A DNA stretch of 64,000 bases from Blastococcus sp. URHD0036 (lineage in GTDB: Bacteria; Actinomycetota; Actinomycetes; Mycobacteriales; Geodermatophilaceae): the NCBI RefSeq assembly GCF_000701365.1, contig NZ_JNIK01000004.1, positions 156,351 to 220,350 on the forward strand, read 5' to 3'. The notes beneath the pieces are model-generated. The model made no database searches. It worked only from the letters and a program-made list of their open reading frames with translations, and was not told the origin of the DNA. Position 1 is the first letter of the stretch. Each line of letters opens with the position of its first letter. Position numbers and translations under genes: made by a program. Positions 43,586-52,288 of the stretch are shown here, piece by piece.

Positions 43586-45769
43586 ATGGCGGTGCGGTCG
43601 AGGCCACGCGTGGAGCGTCTCCGGTGGTACCTCCACCGCCTGCGCTCCATGAGCCCGCGAGAGGTGTGCTGGCGGAGTGCCGGCGTCGTCGAGCGGCACA
43701 TTCCTCGGCACTCCCTCGAGGCGGCTCCGGTGTCCCGACTCCTCGTCCCCCCGATCGACTGGGAGCGTGCCCTGACCGATTTCCGGGGAGGTGTCGACCG
43801 GCCGGTGCTCCTCGACCGTTCCCGCGCCCGGGAGATCGCCGACCGCTGTCCGGAGCAGGTGGCGGCCCTGATCCAGGCGGCGGAGCGGATCTGCTCCGGC
43901 GTCGTCTCCTATTTCGGCTATCCCGACGCCGAGCTCGGCTCCCCGATCGACTGGAACCACGATCCCCTCCGTGACGTCGGGTGGCCCCTGGTCGAGGCCG
44001 CCCGGATCGACCACCGCAGGGCTGCGGCGGACCCGAAGTGGATCTGGGAGCTGAACCGGCTGCAGCACCTTCCGCTGCTCGCCGAGGCGTGGCTGTTCAC
44101 CGGGGACGACCGGTACGCCGAGACGGCGCTCGCGCACCTGGACTCGTGGCTCGACCAGAACCCCGTGGATCGTGGCATTGCCTGGCGCGGCGCTTTCGAG
44201 GCCGGGATCCGGGCCATCTCGGTGGCCGTCGCCCTCCAGGGGCTGCGGGACCACGAGGGGCTCACCCCGGCCCGCTTCGAGCGTGTCGTCCGGATGCTCG
44301 TGGCGAGCGCCGAGCGCTGCTGGTGGCATCGCTCCCGCTTCAGCTCGGCCAACAACCACCTCGTCGGCGAGCTCGCCGGTCTCGCCACGGTCGCCATGCT
44401 GTTCCCGGAACTCGCGCCGGCCTCCCGTTGGGAGCGGCAGGCGATCAGCGGGCTGGTGGCGGAGGCGTCCCGACAGATCTTCCCCGACGGGAGCGGGGCC
44501 GAGCAGGCCGTGGGCTACCAGGTCTTCACCGCAGACCTGCTACTGCTCGTGTCAGGGCTCCTCGCGTCACGGGGGGAGGACCCGCCGGCCGCTCTGCTCG
44601 CCGCGGTCGACCGCAGCGCCGAGTACCTCACGGCGGTGGTCGGTGATGCCGACCCGGCTCCGCGATACGGGGACGACGACGAGGGATTCGCCCTGCGGCT
44701 GGGCCCCGAGCCGCGACCGACGGTCCGCGACCATCTCGGCGTGGTCGCGGCCCTGACCGGCAACCCGCGCGCGCGCCGGGCGGGCACCGACACCCTGACG
44801 GCCCGTTGGGTCGGCACCATCGCGAGCGGGTCGATGCGGGGCGCGCCCGCACCTGCCGTGTCCGGGGAGAGCAGCTTCGTCGCCCCGCACGGCGGGCTGG
44901 TCGTCCTGCGATCCGCCGGCCGCCGGATCACGGTGGACGTCGCTCCACTCGGCTATCTGGCGATCGCCGCCCACGGGCACGCCGACGCCCTGTCGGTCAC
45001 TCTGAGCCTGGACGGCAGGGAGGTCATCGGGCATCCCGGTGCGGCCAGCTACTACGGGCACCCGGAATGGCGCGCGGTCCACCGCAGCACTCGGGCGCAC
45101 CCGACGGTGACGGTGGACGGGGTGAGTCAGTCCGTGTCCGGCGGCCCCTTCCTGTGGACCCGGCACGCACGGGTCCGCATCCGGTCCGTCGACCTCGAGC
45201 GGGGGGTCGTCGACGCGGAGCACGACGGATACCGGCGGCTGAGCGCACCCGTAACGCACCGCCGGTGGCTGATCGCGCCGCCGGGCGATCCAGCGATCCT
45301 CGTCGTCGACCAGATCAGCGGTGCCGGCGGCCACGAGATCCGCACCGCGTGGCCTGTGCACCCCGAGTTCGACGTGGCGGCGACGCCGGAGGGGCACCTG
45401 GTCACGAGGGATGGCGCCCGCGTGCTACAGATCCTCACGGCCGCAGCCGGCGGCCTGGACCTCGAGCAGGTCAAGGGGGACGAGGCGAGCCACCTCGGGT
45501 GGTGGTCGGACCGGCTCGAGAGCCGCGTGCCGGCCTGGGTGGTCGGGGGGACCACCTCCGGATCGACCCCACTGGTGATGGCCACCGTGTTCGGTCCACC
45601 GGTCGGCGAGGTCGGCGCCGTCACCGACCTCGACGTCGTTCAGGGGGGAGACCTCATCACCGTCGCCTGGCGCGTCGGGGGGCGTCCCCGGGAGCGCGTG
45701 ATCGATCGGGCGGTCCCGGTGGCTCCCGGCCGCCGTCCGTGGCTGCGGCGCGGAACCGGGGCGTGGTGA
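43586..45769 (+). CDS. Heparinase II/III-family polysaccharide lyase-like protein
   Basis: 727 residues. The N-terminal half is an alpha/alpha toroid (WELNRLQHLPLLAEAWLFTGD, GIAWRGAFEAGIRAISVAVAL, SSANNHLVGELAGLATV with the Asn-His pair), and the C-terminal half is the beta-sandwich (HGGLVVLRSAG, AAHGHADALSVTLSLDGREVIGHPG), matching known lyase folds in which that His region binds substrate. No signal peptide is visible, so it may act on precursor glycan inside or be exported differently. ATG 43586 follows GGGGGG. It overlaps the apiosidase-like gene by four bases. Confidence 0.9.
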   Translation: MAVRSRPRVERLRWYLHRLRSMSPREVCWRSAGVVERHIPRHSLEAAPVSRLLVPPIDWERALTDFRGGVDRPVLLDRSRAREIADRCPEQVAALIQAAERICSGVVSYFGYPDAELGSPIDWNHDPLRDVGWPLVEAARIDHRRAAADPKWIWELNRLQHLPLLAEAWLFTGDDRYAETALAHLDSWLDQNPVDRGIAWRGAFEAGIRAISVAVALQGLRDHEGLTPARFERVVRMLVASAERCWWHRSRFSSANNHLVGELAGLATVAMLFPELAPASRWERQAISGLVAEASRQIFPDGSGAEQAVGYQVFTADLLLLVSGLLASRGEDPPAALLAAVDRSAEYLTAVVGDADPAPRYGDDDEGFALRLGPEPRPTVRDHLGVVAALTGNPRARRAGTDTLTARWVGTIASGSMRGAPAPAVSGESSFVAPHGGLVVLRSAGRRITVDVAPLGYLAIAAHGHADALSVTLSLDGREVIGHPGAASYYGHPEWRAVHRSTRAHPTVTVDGVSQSVSGGPFLWTRHARVRIRSVDLERGVVDAEHDGYRRLSAPVTHRRWLIAPPGDPAILVVDQISGAGGHEIRTAWPVHPEFDVAATPEGHLVTRDGARVLQILTAAAGGLDLEQVKGDEASHLGWWSDRLESRVPAWVVGGTTSGSTPLVMATVFGPPVGEVGAVTDLDVVQGGDLITVAWRVGGRPRERVIDRAVPVAPGRRPWLRRGTGAW

Positions 45770-47184
45770 CTCGCCTGCGGTCCCTGACGGCCGCCGCCGG
45801 CGTCCGGATCTCCGGGAGAAGGCGCCGATCGGGGCAGGCGCTGCGAATCAGCGGCGCAGGCAGGTACCTGGACACGCCCTGGCCCGCGGCCACGGCGAGG
45901 GCATCGGCGGACGGGCCGCCGTTCGTGTCGTCGGTCGATTCCGGCGGTCGGTTCTTCCGCGACCAGTACGGCGCGCCGATCCGGCTTCGCGGCGACTCGC
46001 CGTGGTCGATGATGACGAAGCTCTCCCCCGACCAGGCCGAGCTCTGGTTCACCACCCGCGAGCAGCAGGGGGTCAACGCGGCGATCGTCTCGCTCCTCGG
46101 CTGCCTCGGGAACGGCGGTCCGAGAGAGGACGGTCGCACCTATGACGGGCTGGCCCCCTTCGTCGGCGGCGACGTGCTGCGCTGGAACGAGCCCTACTGG
46201 CGACGGGTGACGTCCTACGTCCGGATGGCTGCGGACCACGGGATCACCGTGCTCCTCTACCCCGTGGACGGCTGGACGATCGGCCGCTCGTTCGTGCCGC
46301 GGTCCATCGACCAGTGTCGCCAGTACGGCCGGCGGGTCGCCGAACGGTTCGCGGACCTGCCGAACGTCATGTGGATGACCGGCGGGGACTACGTCCCGGC
46401 CACCGACGAGCCCGGCCGCGGCAGCGACGTCGACCGGTGCTGGGACGCGATGATGCGCGGGGTGCGAGAGACCGGCGACGGCCGCCCCTTCTCGATCCAG
46501 CTCGCCGCCGACAAGTCGGTCTCCAGCGACAACCCCTTCTGGAGCCGACGGGTCGACTGGAACTTCGTCTACACGTACTTCCCCACCTATACCGCCGTGC
46601 TCGACGCCTACGGCCGCACTCCACGGAGGCCGGCGGTGATGGGCGAGGCGAACTACGAAGGCGAGAACAACCAGCCCGAGTCCCAGCCCACCACGGACGA
46701 GACGCTGCGCCGCCAGGTGATGTGGAGCCTGACCTGCGTAGCCGCCGGCGAGTTCATGGGCAGCGACGACTGGGAGTTCCACCCGGGGTGGGAGTCTCGG
46801 CTCTCGACCCGCGCCGTCACCCAGGTGGCGCGCCTGCGCGAGCTGTTCGAGAGCCTGCGGTGGTGGGAACTCGTGCCCGACACCGCCGGCGAGTTCGTCA
46901 CGGCCGGCCGGGGGGACCCGCTGACGACCGACACCCCGATGGACGTGCTCGACGACGACCACGTGACGGTGGCGCGGACGCCCGACGGAAGCCAGGCCGT
47001 CGTCTATGTGCCCACCGCGAGGACCATCGCCGTGGACACCGGGGTCCTGCTCCCCGATGTCCGGGCCGTGTGGGTGGACCCGACGTCGGGTGTGCAGACG
47101 CCCGCCCCGATGTCAGCCACCGTGACCACCCCCGGCCCCAACGACGCCGGCGACGGGGACTGGATCCTGCTGCTGAGCGGGTGA
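45766..47184 (+). CDS. Apiosidase-like (DUF4038-type) glycoside hydrolase
   Basis: 472 residues. The domain opens GRFFRDQYGAPIRLRGDSPWSM and continues ELWFTTREQQGVNAAIV, YLLGCLGNGG-type loops, LPNVMWMTGGDY and AVMGEANYEGE (likely acidic catalytic residues), as in (beta/alpha)8 DUF4038/GH140-like hydrolases. The C-terminal 90 residues form a beta domain of the putative collagen-binding type. No clear signal peptide. GTG 45766 overlaps the lyase stop (GTGA); GTG 45763 is equally possible. Lyase and hydrolase together suggest processing of one polymer. Confidence 0.85.
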   Translation: MTRLRSLTAAAGVRISGRRRRSGQALRISGAGRYLDTPWPAATARASADGPPFVSSVDSGGRFFRDQYGAPIRLRGDSPWSMMTKLSPDQAELWFTTREQQGVNAAIVSLLGCLGNGGPREDGRTYDGLAPFVGGDVLRWNEPYWRRVTSYVRMAADHGITVLLYPVDGWTIGRSFVPRSIDQCRQYGRRVAERFADLPNVMWMTGGDYVPATDEPGRGSDVDRCWDAMMRGVRETGDGRPFSIQLAADKSVSSDNPFWSRRVDWNFVYTYFPTYTAVLDAYGRTPRRPAVMGEANYEGENNQPESQPTTDETLRRQVMWSLTCVAAGEFMGSDDWEFHPGWESRLSTRAVTQVARLRELFESLRWWELVPDTAGEFVTAGRGDPLTTDTPMDVLDDDHVTVARTPDGSQAVVYVPTARTIAVDTGVLLPDVRAVWVDPTSGVQTPAPMSATVTTPGPNDAGDGDWILLLSG

Positions 47185-47186
47185 GG

Positions 47187-47208
47187 GCCGACCAGGCGGG
47201 CGGTCGGC
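47187..47208 (+). terminator. Short hairpin after the apiosidase-like gene
   Basis: GCCGACC at 47187-47193 pairs with GGTCGGC at 47202-47208, 8-base loop, directly after the stop. A 7-base stem without a U tract is weak but well placed. Confidence 0.4.
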
Positions 47209-47251
47209 GAACCGTTCGGCAGCCGGCCCGGCAGCGCCGCCCCCGCGGTGC

Positions 47252-47944
47252 TCAGGCGGTCGCGCCGCCCGGTGCGGGAGTGCCGCCTTCCAGCACGACG
47301 ACGTCGAAGCCGCCGTGGGTGAAGGTGCGCGTCTGCTCCAGGCCCAAGCGGTCCGCGAAGGCATCGGAGAAGCGGGGATCGACGTAGATGACCCAGATGT
47401 GGCGGGGGTTGCGGTCGATCGACTCACGGATGCGCTCGACGACCAGCTCCAGCACGTCGCGCTCGAAGGGGTTGTAGAAGTAGAAGACGTTCTCGTCGTC
47501 CGCGAGTTGGTACGCCGTCGCATCCGCGCAGACGGGCTGGATCCGTGCGGCGACTGGCTGGGCGAGGCGCTTGATGTTCGCCAGCGCGATGCGGTGCAGT
47601 TCCGGCGCGTACTCGATGCCGACGATCCGCTTGAACCGGAACTCCGTCGCCAGCATCAGGAGCTTGCCCTTGCCGGAGCCGTAGTCGACGAAGACGCTGT
47701 CTGCCGGGAAGTCCAGCGAACGGAGCACCGCGCGGAAGGGCCGCCCCCGCGTCGGGATGTACGCGTGCGCCGACGCCTTGTGGGGGCTGTCGACCTCGAT
47801 CTCGTCCTGCTGCAGGCGGCTCATGGTGTCGGTGCCATGGCGCCGGTCGAACCACCAGTCGCCCAGGATGTTGGTGGTGCTCTGCAGCGAGCGACGCATC
47901 CCGCGGCGCTGCAGGCTGTCGAGACTCCGCGTGAGGGGATTCAT
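47252..47944 (-). CDS. Class I methyltransferase-like protein
   Basis: 230 residues. VFVDYGSGKGKLLMLATEFRF is motif I with an unusual DYGSGKGK, followed by VGIEYAPELHRIAL, VCADATAYQLADDENVFYFYNPFE (the NPF-type catalytic loop) and VIYVDPRF. Such NPPF/NPF-loop proteins act on N or O atoms of various targets; the substrate is unknown. The N-terminus has GDWWFDRRHGTDT, conserved-looking. ATG 47944 lacks a clear ribosome binding site. Divergent from the next methyltransferase gene. Confidence 0.8.
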   Translation of the reverse strand: MNPLTRSLDSLQRRGMRRSLQSTTNILGDWWFDRRHGTDTMSRLQQDEIEVDSPHKASAHAYIPTRGRPFRAVLRSLDFPADSVFVDYGSGKGKLLMLATEFRFKRIVGIEYAPELHRIALANIKRLAQPVAARIQPVCADATAYQLADDENVFYFYNPFERDVLELVVERIRESIDRNPRHIWVIYVDPRFSDAFADRLGLEQTRTFTHGGFDVVVLEGGTPAPGGATA

Positions 47945-48049
47945 AGTCTCGGCAGTTTGGGATCGGGAACGGCGGACTGTCCAGGGCCGCCGGCGTCACC
48001 GAGGGGCGCGTCCCGCCGGAACCGCTACCCCGGGCTCGCCGCCGTGACC

Positions 48050-48055
48050 TAATCT
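48050..48055 (+). promoter_or_regulatory. -10 box (TAATCT) ahead of the leader ORF
   Basis: GACCTAATCT matches the TAATCT box of galE. A transcript starting 7-8 bases later would begin just before ATG 48068 of the leader ORF. Confidence 0.45.
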
Positions 48056-48067
48056 GCGCCGTCGACC

Positions 48068-48094
48068 ATGCAGTCGAAGGAGGTTCTGCGGTGA
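48068..48094 (+). CDS. Eight-codon leader ORF overlapping the methyltransferase start
   Basis: ATG-CAG-TCG-AAG-GAG-GTT-CTG-CGG-TGA encodes MQSKEVLR. Its stop overlaps the GTG start of the methyltransferase in a GTGA arrangement, and its codons contain the AAGGAGGTT ribosome binding site of that gene. It could translate from a near-leaderless mRNA and couple to the downstream start. Whether it is translated is untested. Confidence 0.4.
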   Translation: MQSKEVLR

Positions 48095-48969
48095 CCACCT
48101 GGACCAAGGACCCGCGCTCGTGGCCTCCTGCGGAAGAGCGCCCCCGACAGCACTGGCTGATCGAGCAACGGCTTCGGGAGGAGCTGCTGGCCACCGCTCC
48201 GATGCAGCGGGAACGCGCCACCAGGGAGCTCTACAACACCCTCTTCGACACGGTGCCGTGGCACGACGCGAACGTCGCGGACCCCGTCGCGGCCGAGGCC
48301 TACGAGGAGTACTGGTTCCGCCTGTACGGCCCCCTCACCCGCCCCGCCGACGTGCTGCTCGACATCGGTTGCGGACGTGGCAGCCTGGTCCGTCGATTCG
48401 CCGGTGCCGTCACCGAGGCCATCGGCCTGGATGCCTCGGACTCGATGGTGGCGATCGCCCGGGAGGCCGAGTCGCCGTCGAACGCCCGCTTCGTCGTCGG
48501 CAACCTGCTGACGCCGCCGTTGCCGGCGCGGTCCGTGGACTTCGTGGTCAGCCGCCAGCTGATGGAGCACCTGCACCCGGACGACGTACCGGGGCACCTG
48601 CGCGCCGTCCACGAGATCCTGCGGCCGGGGGGCCGGTTCCTGATCGAGACGCCGAGCCGCATCACCGGCCCGTGGGACATCTCGCGGGGGTTCACCGAGA
48701 CGGCGTCCGGTTTCCACCTGCGGGAGTACACCAACGCCGAGATGGGCGAGATGCTGCGAGCAGCGGGCTTCCGCCGTGTGCGTGGCCCGGCGGTCCCGGC
48801 GCGCGTTCTCGCCCGGCTGGGACCACGGGCCCGGCGACTGACCTACGTCCCGGTCCGGGTCAAGGGTGCACTGGAGGCTGTGCTGCGCGCGGCACCCTCT
48901 ACGGCGCGGGCAGCGCTGGCCGGTCCGCTGCTGGTTCGCGACGTCACGCTGGTGGCCGAACGTCGCTGA
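48091..48969 (+). CDS. Class I SAM-dependent methyltransferase
   Basis: 292 residues. VLLDIGCGRGSLVRRFAG (motif I), AIGLDASDSMVAIAREA, FVVGNLLTPPLPARSVDFVVSRQLMEHLHPDD (with SRQLMEHL catalytic region) and ILRPGGRFLIETPSR identify a Methyltransf_11-type enzyme. An N-terminal 80-residue helical part precedes it and a basic C-terminus follows. GTG start with AAGGAGG 8 bases ahead. Genes around it modify sugars, so glycan methylation is the likely role (inference). Confidence 0.87.
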   Translation: MTTWTKDPRSWPPAEERPRQHWLIEQRLREELLATAPMQRERATRELYNTLFDTVPWHDANVADPVAAEAYEEYWFRLYGPLTRPADVLLDIGCGRGSLVRRFAGAVTEAIGLDASDSMVAIAREAESPSNARFVVGNLLTPPLPARSVDFVVSRQLMEHLHPDDVPGHLRAVHEILRPGGRFLIETPSRITGPWDISRGFTETASGFHLREYTNAEMGEMLRAAGFRRVRGPAVPARVLARLGPRARRLTYVPVRVKGALEAVLRAAPSTARAALAGPLLVRDVTLVAERR

Positions 48970-49145
48970 CCTCGAGGGGTCTCGGTCATCGTCGTCCCCC
49001 GCGCCGACGTTGCCGCCGTCCGGACGTCGTCATGTCCTGACCACAGGGAGTAATCGTCCACGGAGCGGAAGTGCTTGATCCGTAACGCTGCCAGTGCATC
49101 CAGTCCCGACGCGCCGCCCCGGTACTAGCCGGCGACAACAGAGAG

Positions 49146-49178
49146 TTAGACCGGGGGTTGTCGCCCTAACCTGCGCAG
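49146..49178 (+). promoter_or_regulatory. Promoter for leaderless GDP-mannose dehydrogenase gene
   Basis: TTAGAC (49146-49151) and TAACCT (49167-49172) with a 15-base spacer; ATG 49179 follows 6 bases after the -10 box and has no ribosome binding site. The transcript probably begins at the start codon. Confidence 0.45.
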
Positions 49179-50558
49179 ATGCCAGCGGCAGCAGTCTCCT
49201 CAGCAGCGGGAGCCGAGATGGTGTCGAGCCAGGTCTTGCCCCGGATCAGCGTCTTCGGACTCGGGTACGTCGGGTCCATCTCGGCCGCGTGCTTCGCCTC
49301 CCGCGGCCACGGTGTCATCGGCGTCGACGTCGACCCGAACAAGCTCGACCTGCTCCGGCGAGGTATGGCCCCCGTCATCGAAGAGGGGCTGGGCGCGTTG
49401 GTCCAGGACGCGGTGGAGTCCGGTCGCCTCTCCGTCACGGATGACGCCGCCGGCGCGGTACGGGGTAGCGACATCTCCCTGGTCTGCGTAGCCACGCCGT
49501 CGCTCCACGGTGGGGGCCTCTCGACCGCCTACCTCGAAGCCGTGACGTCCCAGATCGGGGCCGCCCTGGCCGGCAAGGCCGGCTGGCACACCGTCGTCTA
49601 CCGCAGCACGATGCTCCCTGGCACATGTGAGTCGGTGCTGATCCCGCTCCTCGAGCAGCTCTCCGGCAAGCACGCTGGCGTCGACTTCGGAGTGTGCGTC
49701 AACCCGGAGTTCCTGCGGGAGGGCACGGGTGTCCGGGACTTCTTCACACCGCCCAAGACCGTCGTGGGCTACACCGAGGAGCGGTCTGCCCGACTGGTCG
49801 CGGACCTGTACACAGGGCTCCCGGGCCCCTGCATCCGCGTCCCGCTGGGCGTGGCCGAGATGGCGAAGTACGTGGACAACTGTTTCCACGCCCTCAAGGT
49901 CGACTTCGCCAACGAGATCGGGGCCATCTGCGCCGCCGTGGGCTTGGACTCACATGCCGTGATGGACGTCTTTCTCTCCGACAGCAAGCTCAACCTGAGT
50001 GCCGCCTACCTGCGGCCCGGATTCGCATTCGGTGGGTCGTGCCTGCCCAAGGACGTCCGTGCCCTGACCCACACCGCCCGCCAGCACGACGTCGAGGTGC
50101 CGGTGCTCGCGCACATCCTGGCGTCGAACGAGGCGCATCTGCACCGGGCGCTCGACACCGTCCTCGCGCTCGGCAAACGCAAGGTCGGGATGTTCGGACT
50201 CTCCTTCAAGGCCGGGACCGACGACCTGCGCGAGAGCCCGATGGTGGAGCTGGCGGAGAGGCTGATCGGCAAGGGATGCGAAGTCATGATCCATGACGAG
50301 AACGTCTCGCTCTCCCAGCTCACCGGCTCGAACAGGGCGCACATGGACCAACGACTGCCGCATCTGGCCGAACTGCTCGCCGAGGACAGGGACGCCGTCG
50401 CCCGCCACGGTGAGGTGCTCATCGTGGCCGCGAAGGACGAGGCCACCCTCACCGCCATCGAGCGCGCTCCCGCCGGAACGGTGGTGTTCGACCTGGTCCA
50501 CGTGCCCCGGCTGCGCGAGGCGCGGGCGGGGAGTACGTATCTGGGGCTGAGCTGGTAG
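49179..50558 (+). CDS. GDP-mannose 6-dehydrogenase family protein (AlgD-like)
   Basis: 459 residues. Probably oxidises GDP-mannose to GDP-mannuronate. Seen: FGLGYVGSISAACF (NAD+ loop), VNPEFLREGTGVRDF, MAKYVDNCFHALKVDFANEIG (the FHALK-x-x-FANEIG signature of the AlgD branch, with Lys230), nucleophile Cys288 in FGGSCLPKD, and FKAGTDDLRESP. The first 20 residues are an extra Ala-rich stretch that follows from the leaderless ATG; the conserved fold starts at about residue 20. The GT2 gene follows without a gap. A different dehydrogenase at 14643 is of the UDP-glucose type. Confidence 0.9.
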   Translation: MPAAAVSSAAGAEMVSSQVLPRISVFGLGYVGSISAACFASRGHGVIGVDVDPNKLDLLRRGMAPVIEEGLGALVQDAVESGRLSVTDDAAGAVRGSDISLVCVATPSLHGGGLSTAYLEAVTSQIGAALAGKAGWHTVVYRSTMLPGTCESVLIPLLEQLSGKHAGVDFGVCVNPEFLREGTGVRDFFTPPKTVVGYTEERSARLVADLYTGLPGPCIRVPLGVAEMAKYVDNCFHALKVDFANEIGAICAAVGLDSHAVMDVFLSDSKLNLSAAYLRPGFAFGGSCLPKDVRALTHTARQHDVEVPVLAHILASNEAHLHRALDTVLALGKRKVGMFGLSFKAGTDDLRESPMVELAERLIGKGCEVMIHDENVSLSQLTGSNRAHMDQRLPHLAELLAEDRDAVARHGEVLIVAAKDEATLTAIERAPAGTVVFDLVHVPRLREARAGSTYLGLSW

Positions 50559-51671
50559 ATGGCGGCCCCGATCGAACCTCACCCGAGGCTCAGCTTCCTC
50601 ACGTCCGCCTACCGGACCGAGGCGTACCTACCGGGGACCATCGCGTCGGTCCTGCGGCAGACGAATCCGGACTGGGAACTCATCGTCGTCGACAACGGGC
50701 TCTCGGACTCGATCGCGTCGATCGTCCGCTCCTTCGCCGCCGACCCGCGGGTGCGGCTGGTGCGGCAGGAGAACCGTGGATACGAGGGTGGAGTGATGGC
50801 TGCGGCCGCCAGGGCCCGAGGCGTCTACTTCAGTGTCCTCGACAGCGACGACGAGGTCCTGCCCGAGTTCACCGCCACGATGCTCCGCTACCTCGATGCG
50901 CACCCCTGGGTGGACGCAGTCGGATGCGATGCACACATGGTGCTCGACGGAGACGAGCGGCCCTCGCTCCGGAGCTACTTCCAGTCGATCGGTTGCCGTC
51001 CTCCGCCCGAGGGCGGGGATGTCCTGACCGTCGAGGAGGTCCTCAGCGGGCGGGTGCCCTACTACACGGGCGCCGTCCGGGCGGAGGCATGGCGGGCGGT
51101 CGGCGGCTACGAGCCCGAGGGTGAGTGCGACGTGCTGCAGTGGCTGCGACTCGCCAGCCGCTTCGAGGTGCGTCTGCTGCCCGACAGGTTGGCCCGGTAC
51201 CGGGTGCGGGACGATTCCGCGTCGCGCAGCCCGGACCGCATCGAGGCCTTCGAGAGTTCGCTCATCGGCACGTTCGCGAGTTTTGCGGAGGAATCCGGCG
51301 AGCCTGCCCACCGCGCCATCGCCCAGGCACCGGCGCGTCGAGTGCGCTACGCCCAGGCGCTGCGCCGTGCCCGATGGGCGTTCGTCGAGGGCGACATCTC
51401 CGCGGCCCGCCGGCACGCGCGTGAAGCCCGGAAACAGCGGGCCACTCTGCGCGCGGGCGTGATCGTGCTCTTCCTCCAGCTGTCCCCGGGGTTGCTCACC
51501 CGGTTGTACCCGCTCAAACAGCAGGTGGCGCACCGAGGACGCCGCGCCCGTCAGCGCATCCTCGGCTGGGGATCACCCCTGTGGTCGCCCGTCGGCGCCA
51601 GCTCGGGCCCAGATGCGGTCGAGCTCGGTTCCCAGCTGAGAGAGGGGGGGCGCCGTGGCGTCCGACCGTGA
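50559..51671 (+). CDS. GT2-family glycosyltransferase
   Basis: 370 residues, GT-A fold. LSFLTSAYRTEAYLPGTIASVL, WELIVVDNGLSDSIASIV, ENRGYEGGVMAAAARARG and VLDSDDEVLPEF (the DxD metal motif as DSDDE) are classic GT2 marks; a cytoplasmic soluble enzyme. The start codon touches the stop of the dehydrogenase gene, so the pair is probably coupled. The last 33 codons overlap the convergent epimerase-like gene by 99 bases and look less like a domain. It may use GDP-mannuronate or GDP-mannose (inference from neighbour). Confidence 0.88.
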   Translation: MAAPIEPHPRLSFLTSAYRTEAYLPGTIASVLRQTNPDWELIVVDNGLSDSIASIVRSFAADPRVRLVRQENRGYEGGVMAAAARARGVYFSVLDSDDEVLPEFTATMLRYLDAHPWVDAVGCDAHMVLDGDERPSLRSYFQSIGCRPPPEGGDVLTVEEVLSGRVPYYTGAVRAEAWRAVGGYEPEGECDVLQWLRLASRFEVRLLPDRLARYRVRDDSASRSPDRIEAFESSLIGTFASFAEESGEPAHRAIAQAPARRVRYAQALRRARWAFVEGDISAARRHAREARKQRATLRAGVIVLFLQLSPGLLTRLYPLKQQVAHRGRRARQRILGWGSPLWSPVGASSGPDAVELGSQLREGGRRGVRP

Positions 51672-52160
51672 CATGGCACTGACGGGGAGGGGCCAGGGGA
51701 TGGCGAGACGAGGGTCGTCATGAGCGATGGTGAGGTCCTCGTGGGCGTCGTGCCGCCGGTCGATCCGGTAGGCGGTGTCCGCCGTCTCGGTGAGCGCCTG
51801 GAAGCCGTGGGCGCAGCCGGCCGGGATGTAGACGGAGTTCTGCCTGTCCCCGTCGAGGACGACCGACAGCCACTCGAGGTGGGTGGGCGAGCCGGGGCGG
51901 AGGTCGACCACGACGTCGAACACCCGTCCCGAGGAGCAGCGCACGAGTTTGCTCTCGCCCTCACCCACCCGGATGTGAAGCCCCCGGATCACCCCGAGCC
52001 GGGATCGGGACATGCTGTCCTGGAGGAAGCTGCCGGGGTCGATCCCCGCCTCGCGCGCGACGTCCGCATCGAAGGTCCTGCTGAAGAACCCGCGGTCGTC
52101 GACGTGCGGCGTCGGGGTGAACTCCAGGACGCCGGCGATGCTGGTGGGACTCCAGCGCAT
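51573..52160 (-). CDS. dTDP-4-dehydrorhamnose 3,5-epimerase-like protein
   Basis: 195-residue cupin of the RmlC type. SRLGVIRGLHIR carries the active-site His, and VFDVVVDLRPGSPTHLEW and YIPAGCAHGFQAL complete the barrel. In typical RmlC a Y-x-x-x-x-x-Y-x-P pair follows; here AYRIDRRHDAHED lacks the second Tyr, so specificity may be for only one carbon or another nucleotide sugar. ATG 52160 has GGGAGGAGG upstream. Divergent from the CDP-sugar cassette, which it likely serves. Confidence 0.87.
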   Translation of the reverse strand: MRWSPTSIAGVLEFTPTPHVDDRGFFSRTFDADVAREAGIDPGSFLQDSMSRSRLGVIRGLHIRVGEGESKLVRCSSGRVFDVVVDLRPGSPTHLEWLSVVLDGDRQNSVYIPAGCAHGFQALTETADTAYRIDRRHDAHEDLTIAHDDPRLAIPWPLPVSAMSRSDATAPPLSQLGTELDRIWARAGADGRPQG

Positions 52161-52288
52161 GATGCCTCCTCCCGGACGGGTGCACACGTGCCCCGCAGCC
52201 AAGCGCGTCACGCCGCCGTCTGCAACGCCCGGCCGCACCCACCACGGCCGGCCCGGCGCCCCTCCACCTCGACTGTGAGGCCACGACC

